From JALYTY01 sp964546935 (GTDB lineage: Bacteria; Vulcanimicrobiota; Vulcanimicrobiia; Vulcanimicrobiales; Vulcanimicrobiaceae), in NCBI GenBank assembly GCA_964546935.1, contig CAZJLJ010000001.1:71625-135624 (forward strand): a DNA stretch of 64,000 nt, in the 5' to 3' direction. The position numbers and the translations under genes are program-made. The notes under the pieces are model-generated. The model searched no databases. It was not told the DNA's origin and was given only the letters and a program-made list of their open reading frames with translations. This document shows, in pieces, positions 16,504 through 25,445 of this stretch. Within the stretch, counting starts at the first letter, position 1. Each line of letters starts with the position of its first letter.

Positions 16504-19500
16504 TTACGGTTCCGATGCTCCCATATCTTCGCCTTGCATGTGTTGATAGCCACGCCCATGCTGCGCTTCCATCCACGCTCCCTCCGGCTGGCCTAGCGGA
16601 TCGCGCTCGGTCGGCGGGACGGGTAAATCGATCCGGTCGCGGCGATGCGCCGGGCGGCGTCCCTGGCGAATGTTACACGTCAGCGTCTTGGATTCGTGAA
16701 TCGAGACGTTCGGATCGAGCGTGATGGGAATGACGGTTCCGACGCTGTCGCCGCGAGCAAGTGCCACCATGTTGCCGTAGTTATATGGAACGCCGATTTG
16801 ATGCACGCGTTTCCCTTTGCCGATTCGCAGCGGGCGCAGCCGTCCGCTCACGAGTGCCCGCGCTTCCATCTCGCCGACGGCGGTTGAAATCGTAACCCAG
16901 TCGCCGTTCTTTATCCCTTTCTCGACGGCGAGTTCCGGATTGATTTCCGCGAACGCCACAGGCTGTAACTCCGCAAGCCAAGGAACGTATCGCGTCATAA
17001 TTCCCGACATCTCGGTGACGCGATACGTAGTTAGCACGTACGGATACTTATCGTCGATGGGTTTGTTATACGGGTTGTCGCTACGGTGGTAGAGGCCCAG
17101 TGCGGGGTTACTTTGTTGCGAGTAAAATTCGTTTTTGACAACGGACTGCAACGGTTCATAGTGAGCCGGTAACGGACCATCTTTCAAACCGCTCGCTACA
17201 AAAAGCGCGCCCTTTCCATCGACCATCATGATAAACGGGTCGGCTCCCGAATGCGCGTCCATCCCCTTTCCGTTTGGATCGGCGGGCGTATCCGGCGCTT
17301 TTGTCTTTATGAAATCCGGAACGTCAACTCCGGTCCACTCGCGCTTTTCCTCGTCCCACCAAACGTACTTCTTGCGCTCGCTCCACGGTTTTCCGTCGGG
17401 ATCCGCCGATGCGCGATTATATAATGTGCGCCGGTTCGCGGGCCACGAGAACCCCCAGTTCGGCGCGGTGTATGGACCGCCCGGATCGCGACTTGCGGCG
17501 CGATTGGTGTGCTTGTCGGGACAGACGCCGGAGTATATCCAACCGCCACACGCCGTCGATCCGTCATCTTTTAGATCGCCGAACCCGGAGACTTGCTCGC
17601 CGTTTGCGGTGTAGTAGCCGTTGATTTCTTGCAGAACTTTCACCGCCGAGGGCTCGCCGAGCGCGCGCTCGTGCGGATCGTCGTGTTCGTAATCCCACGT
17701 CAGATCGAGAATCGGACGGTCTTTCGGATCGGTCGAACCCTTGTAGAGTTCCTTGAGCCGTTTTGCAAACCAGGTGAGATACCACGCGTCGCTCTTTGAA
17801 TCGCCCTTTGGTTCGACGGCTTTATCGTGAAATTGCAACAGGCGGCTCGTGTTCACCATCGTGCCGTCTTTTTCGAACATCGTAGCGGTGGGAAGAAAGA
17901 AAACCTCCGTTGCGATTTTCGAAGGATCCGCACCTTCGCGGCGCCAGAACGAAACGGTTTCGTTCTCGTAGCTATCGATGTTTACGAGCCAATCGAGCCG
18001 TTCCATTGCCGCGGAGACGAGCTCAGCATTCTGACCGGATGCCGCCGGATTTTGACCGATGACGAAATAGCCTTTGACGGTACCGTCCTTCATGGCGAAG
18101 ACAGTAGGCAGAGTCGAATGATCGCCGATCAGCTGCGGCAAGTATTCGAAGCAGTAATCATTCTCTGCCGTCGCAGCTTCGCCGTAGTACGCTTTTAGCA
18201 ACGAAATAACGTACTTCGGCGTATTCACCCACCAGCCGGTCGCCTTGGTGTTTGTCTTCAAATATGCTTCAAGCGTCTGTTCGTCGCGTTGAACGGACGG
18301 CATCGGCAGATATCCGGGCATCAGATCGTAAAGCGTTGGAATATCGGTAGCCCCTTGGATATTCGCGTGTCCGCGCAACGCCATAATGCCGCCGCCGGGG
18401 CGGCCGATATTTCCAAGCAGCAGTTGAAGAATCGCGGCCGTTCGGATGAATTGCACGCCTGCGGTGTGCTGCGTCCATCCGAGGGCGTAGGCAAAGGCTG
18501 AAGTGCGCTCGCGTCCACTATTCTCTACGAGAAGCTGCGCGATGCGAAGGAACTGCTCTTTCGGCGTCCCACAAACTTCTTCAACCATCTCCGGCGTATA
18601 GCGGGCGTAATGTTTGCGAAGAATATTCAGCACGCAACGCGGGTGTTCGAACGTGGGGTCTTTTTTGATGTGTCCGTGTTCGTCTCGTTCGTACTGCCAC
18701 GTTCCGGTGTCGTAAGTTCGCGAATCGGGATCGTACCCGGAAAATAAACCATCGAGATCTTCGGTGTCGCGGAACGATTCGTTCACGATATTGGCGGCAT
18801 TGGTGTACGCGTAAACGTACTCTTTAAAGAAGCCGCCGTTGCTCAACACGAAATTGATGATGCCGCCGAGAAACGCGATATCGGTTCCACTCCGCAACGG
18901 CGCGTAAATGTCCGCCACAGCGGACGTGCGCGTAAAGCGCGGATCGACGTGAATGATCGTGGCGCCGCGTTCTTTCGCCTTCATTACGAAACGAAACGCG
19001 ACCGGATGGTTCTCCGCGAAGTTAGAACCTTCGATCAGAATGCAGTCGGCGTTCGCCAGGTCGGGAACCCAAACTGTTGCGCCGCCGCGCCCGAACGAGG
19101 TGCCCAGACCGGGCACCGTCGAGGAGTGTCATATTCGTGCTTGGTTTTCTATCGAAACGACGCCGGCGGAGCGCATCAGTTTCGTTAGCAGATAGTTCTC
19201 TTCAACCGCAAAAGTGGCGCCGCCAAGCGACGCAATTCCGAGCGTGTGGTTTACCCGTTGAGCTTGTCCTGAGCCTGTCGAAGCACGTTCGCGGACGAAT
19301 GTTGCGTCGCGCGTTTCTTTGAAACGCTGTGCGATCCGTTCGAGCGCCCATTCCAACGGCCGGTCTTCGTACCGGTCCGAATAGGGCGCTCGATACTTTA
19401 CGGTAGTCCAGCGTTGATCGTTTTCGGTGAAGCCGAAGAGCGCCGATCCTTTCGGGCAAAGATGGCCGCCGCTGATGGGGCTATCGGGGTTTCCCTCGAT

Positions 19501-19677
19501 GTCCAACAGCTTTCCATCTTCACTTACGTACGCAAGCGTCGCACAGCCGACGGCGCAGTAAACGCACAGGCTGTGGACCGCTTTCGCACCCGCTATGCGC
19601 CCCTTCAGATGCTTTGTGCGTTCCGAGGCAACGTTCGGCAGCATGCCGATGCGTTCGGTAAGATCGATGCTCTCCAC
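16504..19677 (-). CDS. Formate dehydrogenase catalytic subunit, selenocysteine at UGA codon 183
   Basis: The 1058-codon frame is interrupted only by TGA at 19129-19131. Residues read ENQARI-U-HSSTVPGLGTSFGRGG, equal to the NQARV-U-HGPTV site of FDH-N/FDH-O, so TGA encodes the selenocysteine (U183) that binds molybdenum or tungsten. A SECIS hairpin follows at the E. coli fdhF spacing. The [4Fe-4S] ligands are C38, C41, C45 and C74. The start is the GTG at 19677, with AAGGAG 5 nt upstream. Unlike FdnG there is no twin-arginine signal, so the subunit probably faces the cytoplasm. Residues 132-141 come from an inserted repeat. Without UGA decoding it would be misread as two genes, 19129-19677 and 16504-19116. 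Confidence 0.95.
19096..19121 (-). promoter_or_regulatory. Bacterial SECIS element
   Basis: Eleven nt after the UGA, GGTGCCC (19111-19117) pairs perfectly with GGGCACC (19099-19105) around the loop GGTCT. CGA/TCG extend the stem below across a bulged C. From memory, E. coli fdhF has the same 11-nt offset and the same GGUCU loop recognised by SelB. selA, selB, selC and selD are not in this window. Confidence 0.9.
19257..19286. repeat. Short dispersed repeat inserted in frame in the formate dehydrogenase gene
   Basis: The stretch contains AGCTTGTCCTGAGCCTGTCG followed by AAGCACG. I recognise it as a short repeat found many times in several environmental genomes, where it is also read in frame as SLSKH or SGSGQAQ-type peptides. 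Here it supplies residues 132-141 of the catalytic subunit (ASTGSGQAQR). I saw only this copy in the window. Confidence 0.6.
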
Positions 19678-19686
19678 GACTTCTCC

Positions 19687-21027
19687 TTACGCGGTAGCTT
19701 GTTGCGGTAGTGCCGCCGGCTTCTTAACGAAGAACGGGATAACTGCAGCGATCAGCAACATCACCGCAACCGGAACGAGCGCGCCGGAGTACGATCCCGT
19801 TACGTCGTGGACTTTCGCCGCGATGAACGGTCCCACGAGTCCGCCGACACCCCATGCAGTAAGAATATAACCGTAAATTTGTCCCAGGTACTTCGTTCCG
19901 AAGAAGTCGGCCGTAAATGACGGCATGACACCGAAGCCTCCGCCGTAGCAGAGCAATACGATGGCGAAGTAAATTCCGACTGCGACGAAGCCGCCGGTAT
20001 GTGCCATCAGGAAGAACACGACCGCTTGGATCAAGTACATCGTGGTATAGGTCAATGGACGGCCGATGCGGTCGGAAACGGTCCCCCAGAAGAAGCGTCC
20101 CAAACCGTTGAAGACGGCGAGGAAACCGTATACCTGGCCCGCCTGAGCAGGTGTCGCGCCCGTGAGTTCGGTGTAAATCGGTGCCGCATTCGAAATGATG
20201 AGGATCCCGGCCGTGACGTTCAGGAAAAGCAGAAGCCACAATCCATAAAGCTGCGGCATAGACGCGGCTTCGGACGGCGTGAAGCCGGTGGTTTGCGTTG
20301 CGACGCTAGCCGGCACGCCCGCGACGGTGTAGTTGGGCGGCGGATTCTTCAACAGAAAGGCACATAGGCCGCCGATAATGATGAAGACGATTCCGGAGAT
20401 CGTAAAGATCATGAGCGCGCCATGCAGCGCACCCGGAGGCAGTGCGTACTGTGTTGGGTCGAACACCGTTCCCGCCTTGATCGCTGCCGCTCTTGCAGCA
20501 ACGTATGCTCCGGCAGCCTTTGCAGCCACATGGTAGGCGTCGAGGCGCGTCACGACTTGGTTGTAGACGAAAGCGCCGAGGCCGAACCCCATGACGACCA
20601 TACCGCTCCCCAAACCGCGGCGATCCGGGAACCATTTGGTCACCATTGCTACGGGCGTAACATAAGCCATTCCGTTTCCGAAACCGCCGATGAGCCCGTA
20701 CGTTAGGTAAAGCCACCATTTTCCAAGCGCTTCCGTGCCCAGTCCGGCGAGCATTACGCCTACGCCCCACAGCAGCACGCCCACGATAGTAACGGTGCGT
20801 GGCCCAACGCGATCTTGCCAGCGTCCGCCGAACACGGCGCCGATGCCTAAAAAGAAGATCGCTAGCTCAAAGGCGAGCGTAGCGTCTTGGGTGGACCACT
20901 TGAATCCGGCAACGAGCGTGTTCGTGAAAAGACTCCACGAATAGACCGTGCCAAGACACAGCATAACCACCACACCGGCGAGAGCAATTCCCCACCTGTT
21001 GCCGGTTGTCGCTGGAGTTGAAACCAT
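19687..21027 (-). CDS. MFS transporter, oxalate/formate antiporter (OFA) family
   Basis: The 446-residue protein has 12 hydrophobic helices. Family landmarks are LGTVYSWSLFTNTL in helix 1, GGRWQDRVGPRTV between helices 2 and 3, GLIGGFGNGMAYVTPVAMVTKWFPDRRGLGSG and NGLGRFFWGTVSDRIGR. OFA carriers exchange oxalate, formate and other small carboxylates across the inner membrane. It is the first gene of the operon, 9 bp before the formate dehydrogenase subunit gene, so it probably imports formate or exports a counter-ion. The start ATG has AAGGAG 9 nt upstream. A TAGAAT -10-like box lies about 50 bp upstream of the start, without a clear -35. Confidence 0.9.
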   Translation of the reverse strand: MVSTPATTGNRWGIALAGVVVMLCLGTVYSWSLFTNTLVAGFKWSTQDATLAFELAIFFLGIGAVFGGRWQDRVGPRTVTIVGVLLWGVGVMLAGLGTEALGKWWLYLTYGLIGGFGNGMAYVTPVAMVTKWFPDRRGLGSGMVVMGFGLGAFVYNQVVTRLDAYHVAAKAAGAYVAARAAAIKAGTVFDPTQYALPPGALHGALMIFTISGIVFIIIGGLCAFLLKNPPPNYTVAGVPASVATQTTGFTPSEAASMPQLYGLWLLLFLNVTAGILIISNAAPIYTELTGATPAQAGQVYGFLAVFNGLGRFFWGTVSDRIGRPLTYTTMYLIQAVVFFLMAHTGGFVAVGIYFAIVLLCYGGGFGVMPSFTADFFGTKYLGQIYGYILTAWGVGGLVGPFIAAKVHDVTGSYSGALVPVAVMLLIAAVIPFFVKKPAALPQQATA

Positions 21028-21087
21028 GTGTCGTTTCTCCTTAAATCCTTAGCGCAGCAAAAGTGTCCTTGGCCATCATTCTAGACT

Positions 21088-21139
21088 AAAACCAATGAAG
21101 CAGGTATGCGCTTGATTTACAAAGCTTTAGGTTGGTTTT
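21088..21139. repeat. Inverted repeat upstream of the formate dehydrogenase operon
   Basis: AAAACCAA (21088-21095) and TTGGTTTT (21132-21139) form 8-bp arms around a 36-nt loop that contains AAAGCTTT. It lies between the stop of the 57-residue gene and the formate operon. It could be a weak terminator for the former or a regulatory site for the latter. Confidence 0.3.
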
Positions 21140-21300
21140 TCGTATGCACTCGCAATGAACGTGATTACTAGTATTGCGGAGACGGCTTCACCGCGAAACG
21201 CATGCAACACGCTGCCCGCGACGATCGCACATGCCACGCCGATCGGTGAAGCTATCGATCCGCCGGTTATGAAGTCGTAGATTTCACGCAGGACGCGCAT
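21127..21300 (-). CDS. 57-residue two-helix membrane protein, overlapping the upstream gene
   Basis: Read base by base, ATG at 21298-21300 opens 57 codons ending in TAA at 21127-21129. Two hydrophobic stretches (IGVACAIVAGSVLHAF and VSAILVITFIASAY) are linked by a short RGEA turn, and the start MRVLREIYDF is positively charged. It begins inside the end of the COG4280-like gene (17-bp overlap, another frame), so coupled translation is likely. I recognise no family. Membrane-like composition and placement support it being real. Confidence 0.62.
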   Translation of the reverse strand: MRVLREIYDFITGGSIASPIGVACAIVAGSVLHAFRGEAVSAILVITFIASAYEKPT

Positions 21301-22003
21301 CACGAACCTTCATCGTCGCAACCAGCATGGCGCTGACCGCGAGATACACCGCAATGAACAAAAAGAGCGTTGCGTCGCCGAACCACCATGCGATACCGAG
21401 TCCTTCGCCGGTCCAATAACTTCCGAGCGAAAGCAGCATCAATCCGACGATGCCTTTCATTAGGTTTTCCGGAACGCGAGCGAACGGCGCGCGCAGCAGA
21501 AACGCTGCGATGGAAACTATAACGAGCGCTGCTATTGCACCGCCGGTTGACCAGGCGACGAGTCCGGGCGTTGATGCGGCGAACGTAACGACTATAACCG
21601 CAACTTCCAATCCTTCAACGAAGACGCCCTGAAACGCGACGAAGAATCCCTCGCGCGCGCCACGATGTTGAAGTGTTTCGACTTGCCGGCGGAAGATTTC
21701 GTCTTCGTCGTGCAACGCTTTGCGGCCGGCGAAACGCCACACGGCTTTTCGCAACCAGTTAATGCCGAAAAGCACCAGGAACGGACCGACAACGATCTCG
21801 ATGCGCTCCACCGTCGCGGCGCGCGATAGCAGCGGACCCAAGGCAGCTACTAACAGAACGAGCGCAGCGGTAGCGGCGAGCGTTCCGTTTACCGCCGAGC
21901 GCCAACCCTGCGTTATGCCGACTGCCAGAACGATGGTCGCGGCCTCCACGAACTCCACGGCGGACGCGAGAAAGGTCGTCCCCGCTAGGATCCAGGGCGT
22001 CAT
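21284..22003 (-). CDS. COG4280-like polytopic membrane protein with FTR1-like acidic helices
   Basis: The 239-residue protein has about seven helices in two halves, each with an acidic motif inside a helix: ASAVEFVEAATIVLAVG near the start and FQGVFVEGLEVAVIVVTF in the middle. These recall the REGLE helices of FTR1 iron permeases and fit the uncharacterised COG4280 family. Metal transport is therefore possible but unproven. It overlaps the secreted phosphoesterase gene by 4 bp (ATGA) and belongs to the leftward chrA operon. Confidence 0.68.
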   Translation of the reverse strand: MTPWILAGTTFLASAVEFVEAATIVLAVGITQGWRSAVNGTLAATAALVLLVAALGPLLSRAATVERIEIVVGPFLVLFGINWLRKAVWRFAGRKALHDEDEIFRRQVETLQHRGAREGFFVAFQGVFVEGLEVAVIVVTFAASTPGLVAWSTGGAIAALVIVSIAAFLLRAPFARVPENLMKGIVGLMLLSLGSYWTGEGLGIAWWFGDATLFLFIAVYLAVSAMLVATMKVRDARPA

Positions 22004-24216
22004 TGGTTATGCATACCCGCGGCGTGTTCGAGAATATCGTTGCCGATGCGCGGATCGACGGCATCGGCATCACGAGTGTCCATATGGTTGCTCAAAGAAG
22101 CACCATAAGCCGTTTGTACATTTCGTTCATTGACGTCGATCGTAGGCGGCATCACTTGGAAGGGCCTTAGCTGCGCCCCAGGTTTGAACGCATCGTACAT
22201 CGGTGGCGCAACGGCGTCGTAAATGCTCATCGCGGGAAGCCCGAGCAGCAATTCGATGGTGCGAACGACCGAAGTCGTAGAGTAATGTGCGTGATGTACA
22301 CCGGGCGCCGCGTAGGGTGAAACGAGATAGAACGTGGTGCGCTGGTCATCAACGTGATCCGGCCCGTTCTGCGCGTCGTCTTCAATGGCGAAGATCGCCG
22401 TGTTCTTCCAGTAGGGCGAGTGCGAAACGATATCGACGATGCGCCCGAAGGCATGATCGTTTTGTGCTACGAACGCGCGCGGCGTCAACGCGCCGGTTTT
22501 TGTGTAATTCGTGTGGTCGTTCGGCAGCCGGACGAATTCGAGCTGCGGCAGTGACTTGCTGCGAACGAAGTCGTTAAACTCGCGTTGCCACTCGTCGACG
22601 CGGGCTTCGTCGCTGACCGTGGTGTCAAAACCGCGATATAGCGCATCGGTGTGATCTTTCAGACCCGGCAGCGTCGAAGTCTCGAATCCCGTGGCGGGCG
22701 GAATCGCGACGAACTCACCGTAGTTGCGATAGGTAATGCCGTGCCGCTTTGCGTTGTCCCAAAGGTACCCGTTTCGCGGAACGCTCGCAATGGCGCCGTC
22801 TTCGAAATCGTAGAGTTTGCGCCGTCCGCCGTAATTGGGCGGCCAAAAACGCTCGAGATAATCGTTCGCGAGTGCAGCGGTCGACCAGGTATGGCCGCTT
22901 GCGCTAACTTGCGCATCGGTGTACGTGTTGTCGAAAATGCCGAAGCGGTGCACGAGCGCATGCTGATTCGGCGTAACATTTTCTCCGAACCATGCCAATT
23001 TCGGATCGCCGTTGGCTCCCGGAACGTCGCCCAACACTTGGTCGTACGTACGATTCTCTTTGATGATGTAAATGACGTGTTTGATGGGGCCGCCGGCGCG
23101 CACTACCGTTTGCGGCGGCGTCGGCTCCGGAGAAGGAACGTTTGCCAGCACTTGTTCTGTGCTATGCGCATTGAATTCAGCGCGCGGAATCGCCCGCACC
23201 GATCCGACTAGCAGCCGCGCAACGTAGGACGGATCTCTCTTAGCGTTTGCAAAATCAGGATTGGGATGCGAGCTTTCGCCTTTGCCGTTGATAATGTAGA
23301 CGTTACTCGCGTCGACGGCGACGCCGCTCGGATACCAGCCCGCCGGAACGCGCGCCACGACCCGATTGTTACGAATTTCCGCAACTGCGTTTTCCGCGCC
23401 TAGAGAGACAAAAATCGTTCCGTCTTGCGCGACGGCTAGGCCGTTTGGCGAAGCACCCGGACCCTGTGGAAGTCCTACGTCGATACGATCCGTTACGCGT
23501 TCGGTCGCTGTGTCAACCACGTCGATTGTATCTGCGTCGGCACACGCAACGTATAGTTTGCTGCCGTCGCCCGAAAGCGCAAGCGCCGACGGATGAAGAT
23601 CGACGGCAACTTCATGTGACTCTTCCGACGGCGATGCGATCACCGAGAGCGTTGCAGCGCCACGATTCGCGATGAAAAGTTTGCTTCGATCGCTCGAAAA
23701 TAAGACCGCACCTGGATGGAGTCCCGCCTTTACGGACTTCGCGTTGCTCGTTCCCATTGATGCGATCGACGCGGTATCGTCTTCATCGTTTGCAGTCGCG
23801 ATCGTCGCGCCATTGAACGCAACGGCGTCGGGCCAATGACCGGCGGGAATGGACGTGATCTTTTGCGTCGCCGTATCGACGTCCAGGATGCTATTGGAGG
23901 CAGCACCCGCCACGTAGACGCCGGTAGCGCTATGCCAAACGGGCGCGCCGAAGGCGTCGTGGAGCGGAATCACGGTCGTCGTTTCGAGTGATGGAATGCG
24001 CATGATGCGCAGCGTAGCGGGCATATAGCCCGACTCTACAACGGCGATCCTCGTCCCATCCAGGGAAGTGGCAATCCCTTGCGGCATCGTGCCGATCGTT
24101 GCAACCGTACCTTCCGGCGCGGATATGCGCCAACCCGATGGTAGTACAGTTATCGTCGCCGATGCAGCACCCAGCATAACGATCACGCCAACAAGCAGAG
24201 CGAATCTACGCAACAC
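22000..24216 (-). CDS. Secreted YncE-type beta-propeller fused to a phosphoesterase domain
   Basis: The 738-residue protein starts with a signal peptide (MLRRFALLVGVIVMLGAASA). Residues about 40-350 form repeated propeller blades (TSLDGTRIAVVESG, LSGDGSKLYVACADADTIDVV, VAQDGTIFVSLG). From about 375 comes the phospholipase C/acid phosphatase-like domain, with KHVIYIIKENRTYDQVLGD, SASGHTWSTAALANDYLERFWP and FAIEDDAQNGPDHVDDQRT. Such bifunctional YncE/alkaline phosphatase family proteins are periplasmic or extracellular and metal dependent; the substrate is unknown. It follows chrA by 12 bp. Confidence 0.87.
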   Translation of the reverse strand: MLRRFALLVGVIVMLGAASATITVLPSGWRISAPEGTVATIGTMPQGIATSLDGTRIAVVESGYMPATLRIMRIPSLETTTVIPLHDAFGAPVWHSATGVYVAGAASNSILDVDTATQKITSIPAGHWPDAVAFNGATIATANDEDDTASIASMGTSNAKSVKAGLHPGAVLFSSDRSKLFIANRGAATLSVIASPSEESHEVAVDLHPSALALSGDGSKLYVACADADTIDVVDTATERVTDRIDVGLPQGPGASPNGLAVAQDGTIFVSLGAENAVAEIRNNRVVARVPAGWYPSGVAVDASNVYIINGKGESSHPNPDFANAKRDPSYVARLLVGSVRAIPRAEFNAHSTEQVLANVPSPEPTPPQTVVRAGGPIKHVIYIIKENRTYDQVLGDVPGANGDPKLAWFGENVTPNQHALVHRFGIFDNTYTDAQVSASGHTWSTAALANDYLERFWPPNYGGRRKLYDFEDGAIASVPRNGYLWDNAKRHGITYRNYGEFVAIPPATGFETSTLPGLKDHTDALYRGFDTTVSDEARVDEWQREFNDFVRSKSLPQLEFVRLPNDHTNYTKTGALTPRAFVAQNDHAFGRIVDIVSHSPYWKNTAIFAIEDDAQNGPDHVDDQRTTFYLVSPYAAPGVHHAHYSTTSVVRTIELLLGLPAMSIYDAVAPPMYDAFKPGAQLRPFQVMPPTIDVNERNVQTAYGASLSNHMDTRDADAVDPRIGNDILEHAAGMHNQ

Positions 24217-24228
24217 TAATTCCTTTGT

Positions 24229-25401
24229 CTAACGAAACAGAAGTTCTCCGATGAACGCCGCGGCTAGGACGACGGCCCACGCGGGAACTTTCAACACGTG
24301 CACTGCCAGAAACGCAGCACCGGCAAAGCATACATCAAGAACATTATGAACAGCTGATGTCCAAATCGGATTCACGAATGCGCCGGCGAGCAAACCGATG
24401 ACGCCGGCATTTGCGCCGGCAAGCGCCGCGCGAAAACGCTCGTTCGTTGCCAAAGCGCGGTAGAAAGGCGCCACGCCCGCGAGCAAAGCAAACGACGGCG
24501 CAAAAATAGCAATGGTTCCGAGGATTGCGCCACATACGCCCAACGACCCGTTGTAGGCTGCGGCGCCGACGAACGACGCGATCGTAAATAGCGGTCCCGG
24601 CATTGCTTGCGCCGCCGCATAGCCTTCGAGAATTGCACGTGACGAGACGACGCCCGCTGCCGCCGCCTGCGTTTGGAGCAGAGGAAGCACAACGTGCCCG
24701 CCTCCGAAAACCAGACTGCCGACGCGGAAAAGCAGATCGAAGAGAACGATCGGATGCGCTTGCGTGACCCGCGCCGCCACTTCGAGCGTGACGAGCGTCA
24801 GAATGAAAAGAGCTAGGATAGCCGCGCCGGCGCGTCGCGAGATTCCGAGATCAAGCTTTGGTGCGGCCGCCGGGATTTGCCCGCGAAGTAAAAACGCTCC
24901 GGCAAGCGCCGAAGCGAGGATACCGATCGGCGCCGCGGCCGGCGAAGGCCAAAGCAAGACCAGGGCGAGGACGGCTAGGGCAATTGCTAACCGCTGCGCA
25001 TCGGGAGCGAGGGAGTGGCGCATGGTAACGATTGCGCTCGCGACAACGCCGGTTGCCACCAGCAGCAAAGCGTGAAGCCAACCCGCGGTTACGAGCTGTG
25101 TGCCGGCCGCAAGAGCAATCGCGGTCATCGCAACGGCCGACGGAAGCGTGAACCCGATCCACGCACAGAGCGCGCCGAGCGGACCGGCGGCGAGCCACCC
25201 GATTAGCATGCCGGTCTGCGAACTTCCCGGCCCGGGCAGTAGCTGCGTAAGCGCCACGCATTCGCCGAAAGTCGCATCTTCGAGCCAACGCCGGCGCTCT
25301 ACGAACTCTGTCCGAAAGTAAGCCAAATGCGCAACCGGGCCGCCGAACGACGTACACCCAAGACGCAAGAAAGCAGCCAAAACCTCAAGCGGGCGCGCCA
25401 T
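24229..25401 (-). CDS. chrA: Chromate transporter ChrA, two-domain form
   Basis: The 390-residue protein is the long CHR type made of two homologous halves. The first half has LRLGCTSFGGPVAHLAYFRTEFVERRRWL and LTQLLPGPGSSQTGMLIGW; the second has FRVGSLVFGGGHVVLPLLQ and AMPGPLFTIASFVGAAAYN. ChrA proteins export chromate; some may handle other oxyanions. The start is the ATG at 25401, because similarity begins directly there; a longer frame runs upstream across the divergent ilvE start. It heads a leftward operon with the propeller-phosphoesterase and two membrane proteins. Confidence 0.92.
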   Translation of the reverse strand: MARPLEVLAAFLRLGCTSFGGPVAHLAYFRTEFVERRRWLEDATFGECVALTQLLPGPGSSQTGMLIGWLAAGPLGALCAWIGFTLPSAVAMTAIALAAGTQLVTAGWLHALLLVATGVVASAIVTMRHSLAPDAQRLAIALAVLALVLLWPSPAAAPIGILASALAGAFLLRGQIPAAAPKLDLGISRRAGAAILALFILTLVTLEVAARVTQAHPIVLFDLLFRVGSLVFGGGHVVLPLLQTQAAAAGVVSSRAILEGYAAAQAMPGPLFTIASFVGAAAYNGSLGVCGAILGTIAIFAPSFALLAGVAPFYRALATNERFRAALAGANAGVIGLLAGAFVNPIWTSAVHNVLDVCFAGAAFLAVHVLKVPAWAVVLAAAFIGELLFR

Positions 25402-25445
25402 TGGCCGGACAGGTGCGCCGTTGGGAAATCCGCAACCTTCGAACC

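Noticed and set aside
19117..19131. A nonsense mutation or frameshift splitting the formate dehydrogenase gene
   Set aside because: The stop is UGA at the exact selenocysteine position, the frame is unchanged across it, and a SECIS hairpin with canonical loop and spacing follows.
21088..21139. A riboswitch upstream of the formate operon
   Set aside because: Only one 8-bp inverted repeat with a large loop is present; no known riboswitch core is recognisable.
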